Source of the DNA: an uncultured Pelagibacteraceae bacterium
GTDB lineage: Bacteria; Pseudomonadota; Alphaproteobacteria; Pelagibacterales; Pelagibacteraceae
Assembly: GCA_902635665.1 (NCBI GenBank)
Contig: CACPOX010000003.1
Coordinates: 1 to 64,000 of the forward strand
Direction: 5' to 3'
DNA length: 64,000 nucleotides
Position numbers and translations under genes: made by a program. This document shows positions 27,119 to 40,000 of the stretch, in pieces. Under the pieces are notes generated by a model. The model made no database searches. It had not been told where the DNA came from and saw only the letters and a list, made by a program, of their open reading frames with translations. Numbering within the stretch: the stretch's first letter is position 1; every line of letters starts with the position of its first letter.

Positions 27119-29041
27119 TTAAACTGTAATCCTCTCAAAATTTGATTGTTTGTTACGTAACTCGTGTCTATCAATAATTAATTTAAATAATTTTTTTGCG
27201 ATAGGTGCTGCTGCCTTACTTCCTGAACCTCCATGCTCAACAATTATACTAAGTGCATATCTTGGATTAACGTATGGACCATATGCAACATACAGAGCAT
27301 GATCTCTATCTTTGTAAGGTATTTGCTCCAATTCTAGATCCAATTCTCTCTCTCTTTTACTAATTCTTTTTACCTGTGCTGTTCCTGTTTTTCCTGCAAA
27401 TTGATATTTGGGGTCGTCAATTCTCGATTTATAAGAAGTTCCAAATCTTTCATTAGTTGAACTGAACATTGCTTCTTGAACAATCTTAATATTTTTTTTG
27501 TTTTTAAATAACTTTTTATCTAACAAAAATTCTGAGTCTAAGTCGAATAGTAACCCACTTTCCATTGATTGTTTTGCATCTTCATAAGAAATTGGTTTGT
27601 TATCAACAATTATTTTAGGTTTGATTGCATAACCACCATTTGCGATTTGTGCTGTCATCATGCAGAGTTGTAGCGGTGTTGATTGTATATAGCCTTGACC
27701 AATTCCTGTAATTAAAGTTTCTCCTAATACCCAGCCTCTACCAAGATTATTTTTTTTCCATTTTGTAGTTGGAAATAGTCCTTTTTTTTCAATATCAAAA
27801 TAGTCACCAAGAACTTTTTTACCTAAGCCAAATTTTTCAGCTGTAATGCTTAATCTATCAACACCTAATAACCTAGCTACCTCATAAAAATAAGTATCAC
27901 AGGACTGTTTCATTGCATTTTTCAAACTAACCCAGCCATGTCCTTTTTCCTTCCAGCAGTGAAATGTTTGCCCGTATAACTCCATCTTTCCAGTGCATTT
28001 AACTTTAAACTTTGTATCTATAATGTTATTTTCTAAAGCTGAAAGAGCAACGATTGGTTTTATTGTTGAACCTGGGGAGTATAGACCTGAAAGGGTTTTA
28101 TTTATTAATGGTTTTAATGGATTATTTCTAATTAATTGCCATTCATCTTGACTTATTCCGAATAAAAATAAATTTGGATCATAGGATGGTGATGAGTACA
28201 TTGCTATTATATCTCCTGTATAGATATCCATTACACTTATGGATCCTGCTTTTTCATTTAATAATTCTCCGCAGGCTTTTTGTATTTCTGTGTCCACAGT
28301 TAAACGTATTTTTGACCCTTGCTCACCTTTTTGATGTTCTAGTTGATTAATTCTTTTACCGTAGGCATTAACTTCATATCTTTGAATAGCATTTGTTCCT
28401 ATAAGATGATTTTCAAGTCTTTTCTCCAAGCCCAGTTTGCCAATTTTCATCCCTGGTACAAATCTTTCTTGGATAGTTTGATTGTCTAAAATTTCTTGTT
28501 CATTTGGTTGACTTACATATCCAAGAACATGTGTGTATACATCTTTAAACGGATAATTTCTTGAGATTGTCATTACAGGTTTAGCACCAACTAGGTCGTA
28601 TAAATAATTGTTAATTTTTACAAATTGGCTCCAGCTTAAATTTTCTGAAACAATAATGCTATCCCAGGGTTTTAGCTCAGCTTTTAATTTATTTATCTTT
28701 GTAATTTTTTTATCACTTAGATTTAAAAGATTTTTTAATCTGACTAATAAATAACTAAAATTCTCAACTTGTTCAGGAATTATATGTAATTGATAAACTT
28801 TCAAATTGCCTGCAATCACGTTTCCAAAGTAATCTACTATATTTCCTCTTGTGGGTGGCAGTCTCCATTCTCTAATTCTATTTTTGTCTGAAAGTGTTAG
28901 ATATTTTTTATTTTCATTTATCTGAAGAGAAAACAATCTGGCAACAATACCAACAAAAACTACAACTTTTCCTGCTCCAATTATGAACATTCGTCTATTA
29001 ATTACATCAGCTTTTCTTATTCCTGAATTAGATTTAATCAT
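27119..29041 (-). CDS. mrdA: Penicillin-binding protein 2 (transpeptidase)
   Basis: 640 aa. An N-terminal membrane anchor (about 20-40) is followed by the PBP dimerisation domain with RGNIVDYFGNVIAGN. The transpeptidase domain has the catalytic Ser in SPGSTIKP, the second motif in SCDTYFYE and the third in AGKTGTAQ. It crosslinks wall peptides during elongation, together with RodA. It overlaps mreD by 8 bp. Confidence 0.95.
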   Translation of the reverse strand: MIKSNSGIRKADVINRRMFIIGAGKVVVFVGIVARLFSLQINENKKYLTLSDKNRIREWRLPPTRGNIVDYFGNVIAGNLKVYQLHIIPEQVENFSYLLVRLKNLLNLSDKKITKINKLKAELKPWDSIIVSENLSWSQFVKINNYLYDLVGAKPVMTISRNYPFKDVYTHVLGYVSQPNEQEILDNQTIQERFVPGMKIGKLGLEKRLENHLIGTNAIQRYEVNAYGKRINQLEHQKGEQGSKIRLTVDTEIQKACGELLNEKAGSISVMDIYTGDIIAMYSSPSYDPNLFLFGISQDEWQLIRNNPLKPLINKTLSGLYSPGSTIKPIVALSALENNIIDTKFKVKCTGKMELYGQTFHCWKEKGHGWVSLKNAMKQSCDTYFYEVARLLGVDRLSITAEKFGLGKKVLGDYFDIEKKGLFPTTKWKKNNLGRGWVLGETLITGIGQGYIQSTPLQLCMMTAQIANGGYAIKPKIIVDNKPISYEDAKQSMESGLLFDLDSEFLLDKKLFKNKKNIKIVQEAMFSSTNERFGTSYKSRIDDPKYQFAGKTGTAQVKRISKRERELDLELEQIPYKDRDHALYVAYGPYVNPRYALSIIVEHGGSGSKAAAPIAKKLFKLIIDRHELRNKQSNFERITV

Positions 29042-29552
29042 TTGTTTGATATGAAATTCTTTCGTTTAAAAAATTAAAAATTAAAAAAAATATTGGATAA
29101 AATAAAAAGGTAAATCCTGAGTTAATTAAATAATTTGTGTAATCAACTTTTATTAAAAAAATTAGATCTAAAATAATTACTTGAATTGAGTTTATTAATA
29201 AAATAGTAAATAATAATGATATCCAGTCCTTCATAAAGTTTGGCGATAAAGTAATGTTTCTTATATAAGCGGTTACAGAGCAAAGAATAAGATAGCAAAA
29301 ACTACTTATTCCTATTGGTATTCCAATAACAACATCATTAATTATACCGGCAAAAAAAATTGCAAGATAGCCCAATTGATCTGGGTTTCTTAAAGTCCAA
29401 AAGAAAATTAATAGATGAACAAAATTAAATGCAAAATAATCAAGTTTTAGGTAATTCAAATCAAATTCATTAAATACTGAAAAAAATAACATTATTAAAG
29501 GAAGATAAGATAATAATATTTTAAAAAAAGTACTTTTGTTAAGTGATGACAT
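29034..29552 (-). CDS. mreD: Rod shape-determining protein MreD
   Basis: 172 aa with about five hydrophobic helices, the usual MreD size. Sequence identity in this family is low, so the call rests on size, topology and position between mreC (1-bp overlap) and mrdA. It is part of the membrane elongasome. Confidence 0.88.
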   Translation of the reverse strand: MSSLNKSTFFKILLSYLPLIMLFFSVFNEFDLNYLKLDYFAFNFVHLLIFFWTLRNPDQLGYLAIFFAGIINDVVIGIPIGISSFCYLILCSVTAYIRNITLSPNFMKDWISLLFTILLINSIQVIILDLIFLIKVDYTNYLINSGFTFLFYPIFFLIFNFLNERISYQTND

Positions 29553-30400
29553 TATTTTTCTTCACCAAAATTATAAGAGACTATTTTTATATAATTCAAC
29601 TGAGTGAAATCAGAAAAAAAATTTATTTTTCCTTCTGAACTTTGGTCAATTTTTCCTATTGGTATCCCTGGCTTGAATATCCCTCCTAGTCCAGACGTAT
29701 AAACAACAATTTCTTTATTTTCAAATCCCTCTTTATAATCTAATTGGGTATGTTCGATTATTCCAAAATTGTTTCCTGTTCCAGAAACTACAGCCTGTAT
29801 ATCATCTGGCTCTAAAACAGATGGTATTTTACTGTTCAGATCGGACAAAAGTAATGCCCTTGAATTACTATAATTTACCTCAATTATTTGCCCAACTAAA
29901 TAAATATCGTCAATAACAGCCATTCCAATTTTTACTTTGTCTTTCGTACCTTTGTTCAAAACTACCGATTTCAGATATGGGCTGTCTTTATCAAGCAAAA
30001 CCTTTGCAAATACTTCTTCTGAATTTATGCTTTCGTCAATCAATTCTCTAAGCTTTTTATTTTCTGCAGTTAAAAATTCATTTTGCAATTTAAGTTGCTC
30101 AGAATTTTCTATTTTGACTATTTCTTGCTGTTGACTTTCATGTAATTCCATATGTGATTTAATTTCCGAAAATAATTCTTTTATTTTATTTTCTGGAATT
30201 GAGGCAATAAAAGAAGATCTGTAAATTACTTCATTAATACCTAGTTTTATAAATTTAATTGCTTTGAAATTAAAGTTACTTAAAACAATTACAAAAATTG
30301 ATAAAAAAACTAGAGTTAGTAAAGAAAATTTTTGTTTATCTTTTTTTTTTAAAAAAGCTGACCTAATGGCAATTACAAAATCATCTCTGCCAGTAGCCAT
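29552..30400 (-). CDS. mreC: Rod shape-determining protein MreC
   Basis: 282 aa. One membrane helix at about 25-45 is followed by a coiled-coil stretch (residues about 75-120, rich in Glu and Lys) and the beta domain with GMAVIDDIYLVGQIIEV and SGTGNNFGIIEH. It is the periplasmic scaffold that links MreB to PBP2. It starts 5 bp after mreB. Confidence 0.92.
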   Translation of the reverse strand: MATGRDDFVIAIRSAFLKKKDKQKFSLLTLVFLSIFVIVLSNFNFKAIKFIKLGINEVIYRSSFIASIPENKIKELFSEIKSHMELHESQQQEIVKIENSEQLKLQNEFLTAENKKLRELIDESINSEEVFAKVLLDKDSPYLKSVVLNKGTKDKVKIGMAVIDDIYLVGQIIEVNYSNSRALLLSDLNSKIPSVLEPDDIQAVVSGTGNNFGIIEHTQLDYKEGFENKEIVVYTSGLGGIFKPGIPIGKIDQSSEGKINFFSDFTQLNYIKIVSYNFGEEK

Positions 30401-30405
30401 TTTTC

Positions 30406-33011
<2,606 letters not shown>

Positions 33012-33114
33012 AATTAATATTTTTAGAAAATCTATAATACAATCTATAAGAGAGATTGCAAAATAATTAGTATAATTAAAGTAATTTTAATGGTCCATTT
33101 CAGGTTACCTAAAA

Positions 33115-34797
33115 TTAATTATAAATAGACTCAATTTTAGGCATTAAGTGTAAAAGTTCCTTTGTGTATTCATGAGTAGGTTTCAAAAACAAATCCTCAG
33201 TTCCTGAAACTTCACATAACCTACCATCTTTTAGTACTCCAATTCTATCACACATTTGTCTAACAACTGGAAGATCGTGGCTGATAAATAAAATTGTTAA
33301 ATTTAATTGCTCTTGAAGATCTTTTAATAAGTTTAGTATTTGAGCTTGAATACTAACATCTAGAGCAGAGGTAGGTTCGTCGCAAACTAAAAGTCGTGGT
33401 TGTGTAGCCAGTGCTCTTGCAATTGAAATTCTTTGTCTCTGTCCTCCTGAAAATTCATGTGGATATCGATCAGCAGATTTCTGATTTAATTCTACAGATT
33501 CTAATAAATCATAAATATAATTATTTAATTCTATATTTGATATCGAAGGGTTATGAAGTGTTATTGGTTCTGCAATTATATCTTTTACTTTTAATCTCCC
33601 ATTTAATGAAGAGTAAGGATCTTGAAATATCATTTGAATTTGTTTTCTAAATTTCATTAACTCAGATTTTTGTTTTATTTTTGTAATACAAACGTTGTCA
33701 AAGAAGATGTCTCCAGAAGTTGGTTTAAACAAATTTACAATCATTTTAGCAATAGTAGATTTTCCACTTCCACTTTCTCCTACTAAACCAAAAGACTCAC
33801 CTTCTTTTATTGCAAACGATACATCATTCACAGCCATTACAGAATTCTTGGAATTTTCTGTAAAAAAATTGTCATCAAAACTTTTATTAAGATTTTTTAA
33901 TTCTACCAGCTCTTGATTTAAAATTTCTTTTTTGGTCCATCTATTTAATATTTTAATATTATTTTCTTTTTTATTATTGTTTTCTTTTTCAACAATTACA
34001 AACCTTGAAATTTTTTTATTTGTTGGTGGAACCGAACTTACTAAACTTTTGGTGTAATTTTCCTGTGGATTATTTAATATTTTTCTTGTTTCACCAATTT
34101 CAACCAAATTACCATTTTTCATAACTGCAACACGATTTGCTGTCTCAGCTATAACTCCCATATCGTGTGTAATTAAAATAACTGCAAGATTTCTCTCTTT
34201 TGTTAATTTTTTAATTAATCCCAAAATCTGTGACTGTATTGACACATCTAATGCTGTTGTTGGTTCATCTGCAATTAATAATTCTGGCTCGCAACATAAT
34301 GCTAGTGAAATTACTACTCTTTGCCTCATACCACCTGAGAATTGGTGAGGATAATTATCAAATCTTGTCTCTGCATCTTTTATACCAACCTCTTTTAACA
34401 AATTTATAGATTTATTTTTTGCCTCTTCTTTGCTTAATTTAAGATGTGTTTGAATAGTTTCAATTAACTGCTCACCCACAGTAAGAATTGGATTAAGTGA
34501 AGTTTGGGGATCTTGAAATATTAAACCAATTTTATTTCCCCTATATCTTACTATACTTTCAGAGTTTTTATGAATATTAATATCACCTAAGATAACTGAA
34601 CCACTTGAAACTTTACCTGGCTCATCTATTAAATTTATAATTGCGTTTCCTACTGTGCTTTTTCCTGATCCTGACTCACCAACTAATCCTAGGATTTCTC
34701 CTTTGTTTACCTCAATATTTACATTCTTAGCAGCATAAATTGTTTCTTTTCTCATTTGGTAATCAACACTAAGATTATTTATTTTCAAAAATGTCAT
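33115..34797 (-). CDS. Fused double ABC ATPase of a peptide-type importer (DppD-DppF fusion)
   Basis: 560 aa with start at MTFLKINNLS (34797). Upstream codons also open, but this ATG gives a 4-bp overlap with the permease gene and the normal domain start. Two ABC domains follow each other, each with Walker A GESGSGKST. Signatures are FSGGMRQRVVISLAL in the first and FSGGQRQRISIARAL in the second. Each carries a peptide-transporter C-terminal extension; a Lys/Asn-rich linker lies at about 270-315. This GsiA/YejF-like layout drives the DppBC permease. Last gene of the operon. Confidence 0.92.
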   Translation of the reverse strand: MTFLKINNLSVDYQMRKETIYAAKNVNIEVNKGEILGLVGESGSGKSTVGNAIINLIDEPGKVSSGSVILGDINIHKNSESIVRYRGNKIGLIFQDPQTSLNPILTVGEQLIETIQTHLKLSKEEAKNKSINLLKEVGIKDAETRFDNYPHQFSGGMRQRVVISLALCCEPELLIADEPTTALDVSIQSQILGLIKKLTKERNLAVILITHDMGVIAETANRVAVMKNGNLVEIGETRKILNNPQENYTKSLVSSVPPTNKKISRFVIVEKENNNKKENNIKILNRWTKKEILNQELVELKNLNKSFDDNFFTENSKNSVMAVNDVSFAIKEGESFGLVGESGSGKSTIAKMIVNLFKPTSGDIFFDNVCITKIKQKSELMKFRKQIQMIFQDPYSSLNGRLKVKDIIAEPITLHNPSISNIELNNYIYDLLESVELNQKSADRYPHEFSGGQRQRISIARALATQPRLLVCDEPTSALDVSIQAQILNLLKDLQEQLNLTILFISHDLPVVRQMCDRIGVLKDGRLCEVSGTEDLFLKPTHEYTKELLHLMPKIESIYN

Positions 34798-35732
34798 TTT
34801 TTTAACTTTGGATTTAAAGTATCTCTCATCCAATCCCCTAATAAATTTATTGAAAATGCTAAAATAACTAAGAAAATTGCTGGAAAAAAAGTTATCCACC
34901 ATTCTCCTGAAAATAAAAAATCATTTCCAAGTCTTATCAATGTCCCTAAAGATGGCGTTGTTGGAGGCACCCCAACTCCTAAAAAACTTAAAGTAGACTC
35001 AGCTAAAATAGCGAGAGCTAAACCAATGGTTCCTATTACTAACACCGGTCTTAAAATATTTGGTAGAATATGTTTAAACATAATAATTATATTTGAAACC
35101 CCGATTATTGTGGATGCTGAAACATAGTCTTTATTTTTTTCTACCAAAGTTGCAGCTCTTGAAACTCTTGCAAATTGCGGCCATTCTGAAATTCCAATAG
35201 CAAATATTAAAACATAAATTGCCATTTCATCATGCATTTCTCTTGAAATTAATCCCCTTGCTATACCATCAACTAAAAGTGCCATCAAAATACTTGGTAC
35301 AGTTAACTGCACGTCGGTTAACCTCATGACTATCATTTCATATTTTCCACCAAAAAATCCAGCTGTTAATCCCAATCCAACTCCAAGAATTAAACTAAAA
35401 ATTATTGCAGAAAATCCCACAATAAGAGAAATTCTACATCCGTACAAAATTGTCGACAACATATCTCTTCCTTGTCCATCTGTACCCAAAATAAATTTAG
35501 CTATACCATCTTCTGTCCAAGAAGGTGGAGTGAATGCATCCATAAGAGATAAAGACGATGGGTCGAAAGGATTATAAGGTGTAATGAGTTCCACAAAAAA
35601 AGAGCAGAAAAAAATTATAAATAAGATAGTTGAAGATACAATTGCAGTTGGAGACTTTATAAAGCTATGATAAATATCACTATCTTTTATTCTTTCCCAA
35701 TTACTTAAAGTTTTATTATCCACTTGCAGCAT
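34794..35732 (-). CDS. Peptide-type ABC permease DppC
   Basis: 312 aa, about 6 helices. DppC features are FILGTDGQGRDMLSTILYGCRISL after the first helix and the EAA loop DYVSASTIIGVSNIIIMFKHILPN. It forms the channel with the DppB protein, whose gene it overlaps by 17 bp. Confidence 0.9.
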   Translation of the reverse strand: MLQVDNKTLSNWERIKDSDIYHSFIKSPTAIVSSTILFIIFFCSFFVELITPYNPFDPSSLSLMDAFTPPSWTEDGIAKFILGTDGQGRDMLSTILYGCRISLIVGFSAIIFSLILGVGLGLTAGFFGGKYEMIVMRLTDVQLTVPSILMALLVDGIARGLISREMHDEMAIYVLIFAIGISEWPQFARVSRAATLVEKNKDYVSASTIIGVSNIIIMFKHILPNILRPVLVIGTIGLALAILAESTLSFLGVGVPPTTPSLGTLIRLGNDFLFSGEWWITFFPAIFLVILAFSINLLGDWMRDTLNPKLKK

Positions 35733-36699
35733 CTCCTTTAACCCTTATTCGTGGATCTATTAAATAATAAAGAATATCAACTATAAAATTTATCATTACA
35801 AATACAAAAGCTATAAAAACTAAATAAGCCGACATTATAGGTATATCTACAAATTGAACTGCTTGGATAAATAAGAAGCCCATTCCTGGCCATTGAAAAA
35901 CTGTCTCAGTTATGATTGAAAAAGCAATTAGTGTTCCAATGTTTATACCAGCAATAGTAATTACAGGAATCAATCCATTTTTTAATGCATGTTTATATTT
36001 AATGCTGTTTTCACTGATACCTCGAGCACGTGCAAATTTAATATAATCTGTTTGAAGTATTTCCATCATCTCTGCACGCACAAGTCTGATTATATAAGTC
36101 ATTTGAAAAAGACTTAATGTTACTGAAGGAAGTATGATTGCTTTAAGACCTGAAACTGTTAAAAATCCCGTGGTCCAAAAACCTAAATCAACAACCTCTC
36201 CTCTTCCAAAAGACGGCAATATCCCTAATATTACTGCAAACAGATATATGAATAATATTCCGATAACAAATGTGGGGAGTGAAACGCCTAACAAAGAGAT
36301 TGCTAAAACAAAATCGCTTAAAAATCCTTTTCGATTTATACCTGTATAAACACCTAATAATGTACCAGTTATTAGTGCAATTAGCGCTGAAATAACCACA
36401 AGTTCAATAGTTGCAGGTAACCTTTCAACTATTAATTCTGAAACTGGTCTTCTTAGTTGATATGAAATTCCAAACTCGCCCTTGGATGCATTAACTATAA
36501 ATCTTGAAAACTGAACATGAATTGGATCCATTAAACCTAGTGTTTCCCTCAATTCAGCTCTTTCTTCATCAGAGGTTTCTTCACCAACCATATTATTTAT
36601 TGGATCTCCAACAAAATTAAATAATGAGAATGATACAAAGGCGACAACCAACATCACCAAAGCAGATTGAAACAGCCTTTTAAAAAAATATTTTATCAA
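35716..36699 (-). CDS. Peptide-type ABC permease DppB
   Basis: 327 aa, 6 helices. N-terminal MIKYFFKRLFQSALVMLVVA, the long loop with RETLGLMDPIHVQF, and the EAA loop DYIKFARARGISENSIKYKHALKN are typical of DppB/OppB. First permease gene after the binding protein, from which it is separated by a perfect hairpin. Confidence 0.9.
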   Translation of the reverse strand: MIKYFFKRLFQSALVMLVVAFVSFSLFNFVGDPINNMVGEETSDEERAELRETLGLMDPIHVQFSRFIVNASKGEFGISYQLRRPVSELIVERLPATIELVVISALIALITGTLLGVYTGINRKGFLSDFVLAISLLGVSLPTFVIGILFIYLFAVILGILPSFGRGEVVDLGFWTTGFLTVSGLKAIILPSVTLSLFQMTYIIRLVRAEMMEILQTDYIKFARARGISENSIKYKHALKNGLIPVITIAGINIGTLIAFSIITETVFQWPGMGFLFIQAVQFVDIPIMSAYLVFIAFVFVMINFIVDILYYLIDPRIRVKGDAASG

Positions 36700-36716
36700 T
36701 TTGTGAAGGTTTAAAC

Positions 36717-36750
36717 TTACAAGCCCTTTAAATTTTTAAAGGGCTTGTAA
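36717..36750 (-). repeat. Perfect intercistronic inverted repeat
   Basis: A 34-bp sequence is fully self-complementary apart from its centre (TTACAAGCCCTTTAAA and its complement). It lies between the binding-protein stop and the dppB start. No U run follows on the minus strand, so it is more like an mRNA-stabilising hairpin than a terminator. It would protect the upstream binding-protein message. Confidence 0.8.
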
Positions 36751-36760
36751 CAATTTTGGA

Positions 36761-38323
36761 TTAGTTAAAACTAGCAGTTCTGAATAACGGTTCGTTATTC
36801 GGTCTGATAGGAACATTAACATTGCTTTTAGATGCCCAAGAAATTACCTGGTGGTGTAAAGGAAGATAAGAAATATCATCTTTTACAATTTTCCAAGCTT
36901 TTGCAATTGCAGCATTTCTTTTATCTAAATCAACTTCACCTTCCATAACTCTAATTGCAGCATCTACATCAGCATTACTAAAGTTAACTTTATTCCAGCT
37001 AGCACCAGTTTCATATAAATAATGGAAAACATAGTGACTATCTAAAGTTGGAACACCCCATCCTAGCATATAGAAATCACCTTGATTATCTTTAAGCTCT
37101 TTGAAATGTTTGCTTTTAGTTTGAGCAAATAAATTAACATTAACTCCAATTTTACCTAACATTCCAACAACAGCAGTACAAATTGCTTCATCGTTAACAT
37201 ATCTGTCATTCGGACATCTAAGTTCAACGTCAAAACCATTTGGATAACCTGCATCAGCTAAAAGTTTTTTTGCAGCGTTAACATCATAAGGCAATCTTTT
37301 ATCAAGATCTGCTGTATATCCATTTACACCAGGGAAAGTTATAATTCCTGCAGGCTCACTTAAGCCTCTCATAACTTTTTTCTTGATCGCTTCAATATCA
37401 ATTACTTGATAAAGTGCTTGTCTTACCTCTTTTTTCTTGAATGGATTATCACCAGTATTTCCAGTTCTTAATTTATCAGCAGATTGATCCATGCCTAGAA
37501 AAATGGTTCTCATTTGAGCTGTACTTTCAACTTTGTGGCCAGAAGAAGAACCAATTCTTTTTAAATCTTGAACTGGTGCATCTGTAACTATGTCAATTTC
37601 TCCTGATAACAATGCTGCTACTCTTGTTGCTGCATTTTTAATTGGAAGTAGGTCAATTTGAGTAACCCTCTTATCATTCATTTCACCCCACCAGTGTCTA
37701 TTTCTTTTAAATACTGTTTTGGTATTTGGTTCTCTTAATGTAATTTTAAAAGGACCTGTTCCTAATGCATTAGTGGCAGAGAATGTCTCTTGACCTGCAT
37801 CCCAGTTTTGTGGAGACATTGCAAAATTTTTCTCTGACCAAGCTTTAGACATTATAAAAATGTTAGATAATTGGTTTAAAAGAATAGGATTTGGTTTGCT
37901 TGTAGTAATTTTAACAGCATATTCCCCTACTGCTTCAACATTAGAGATGGTACTAATATATTCTTTAAAGTCAGATGTTCTTTGCTTAGCTCTTAATATA
38001 CTAAAAACAACATCTGCTGATGTCATTCCAGAACCATCTGAAAACTTAGCATCTTCTCTTAAAGTAAAAATCCAAGTATTTGGATCAGTAGCTTTCCAAC
38101 TTGTTGCTAAAGCTGGTCCTATTTTCATGTCCAAGCCTCTTTGAACTAGAGCTTCGTAAACTTGTCTAGATACTTGCGTAGTTGGACCTTCGTTTTGTGC
38201 ATGTGGATCTAGTGTTAGACTGTCTCCTTGCATAGACCATTTAATAGTTTTTGCCCATGCTGAAGAAAATCCAAATACTAGAACTAATGACAATAGTATT
38301 CTTACTATATTTTTAGTCTTCAT
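36761..38323 (-). CDS. Periplasmic peptide-type binding protein (family 5)
   Basis: 520 aa. The signal peptide covers residues 1-24 (ending SSAWA). The SBP_bac_5 core shows LDPHAQNEGPTTQVSRQVYEALVQ and AKFSDGSGMTSADVVFSI. ATG follows a GAGGGG Shine-Dalgarno closely. It binds the ligand for the DppBC-type permease and fused ATPase downstream. Peptides, opines, nickel or sugars are possible ligands for this family. Confidence 0.9.
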   Translation of the reverse strand: MKTKNIVRILLSLVLVFGFSSAWAKTIKWSMQGDSLTLDPHAQNEGPTTQVSRQVYEALVQRGLDMKIGPALATSWKATDPNTWIFTLREDAKFSDGSGMTSADVVFSILRAKQRTSDFKEYISTISNVEAVGEYAVKITTSKPNPILLNQLSNIFIMSKAWSEKNFAMSPQNWDAGQETFSATNALGTGPFKITLREPNTKTVFKRNRHWWGEMNDKRVTQIDLLPIKNAATRVAALLSGEIDIVTDAPVQDLKRIGSSSGHKVESTAQMRTIFLGMDQSADKLRTGNTGDNPFKKKEVRQALYQVIDIEAIKKKVMRGLSEPAGIITFPGVNGYTADLDKRLPYDVNAAKKLLADAGYPNGFDVELRCPNDRYVNDEAICTAVVGMLGKIGVNVNLFAQTKSKHFKELKDNQGDFYMLGWGVPTLDSHYVFHYLYETGASWNKVNFSNADVDAAIRVMEGEVDLDKRNAAIAKAWKIVKDDISYLPLHHQVISWASKSNVNVPIRPNNEPLFRTASFN

Positions 38324-38405
38324 TATTCCCCTCGTTTTTAAAATTTATTTAAAAAAGTATAAGTGAAATAATTGAATTATAGTAGTAATAATTTACTGAT
38401 AAAAT

Positions 38406-39446
<1,041 letters not shown>

Positions 39447-39995
39447 TTAATTAAAAATTTTAGCACCTCTAGTCATGGCAACCGCCCCTGTTCTCGAAGT
39501 ACTTATAAGTCCCAAGGGCTTTAATTTTTTGTTCATTACATCTATTTCTCTTCTTAAAGCAGTTATTTGGATTACTGCTGATGATTTTGTTTCATCTAAT
39601 ATTACGGGATTATATTTTTTACAAGCATTTAAGCATTTTTCAATTTTATTTCTTTTTCCTACTACTTTAAATAAGGCCATCTCTTTAAATATGACTTTTT
39701 TATCTTCTCTTTTGAATTCAGCCACTTTATGAACTGGAACTAATTTTGTTAATTGAAGTCTTATTTGATCTATTACTTGAGGTGTTCCGGTAGTAACAAT
39801 TGTTATCCTTGAAATGTTCTTAACCGCATCAACCTCTGCTACTGCTAATGATTCAATGTTATAGCCTCTACCTGAAAACAGGCCAACCACTCTTGCAAGA
39901 ACTCCAGCCTCATTATCCACCCAAACAACAAATATATATGTGTCTGGTTTTTGTTTTTTCGTAGGAACACTATAAGCTGATTTTGATTTTGACAT
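39447..39995 (-). CDS. ilvN: Acetolactate synthase small subunit
   Basis: 182 aa. The N-terminal ACT domain reads VDNEAGVLARVVGLFSGRGYNIESLAV, and a second ACT-like half follows. It regulates the large subunit by valine feedback. It starts 5 bp after ilvB. Confidence 0.95.
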   Translation of the reverse strand: MSKSKSAYSVPTKKQKPDTYIFVVWVDNEAGVLARVVGLFSGRGYNIESLAVAEVDAVKNISRITIVTTGTPQVIDQIRLQLTKLVPVHKVAEFKREDKKVIFKEMALFKVVGKRNKIEKCLNACKKYNPVILDETKSSAVIQITALRREIDVMNKKLKPLGLISTSRTGAVAMTRGAKIFN

Positions 39996-40000
39996 TTTTA

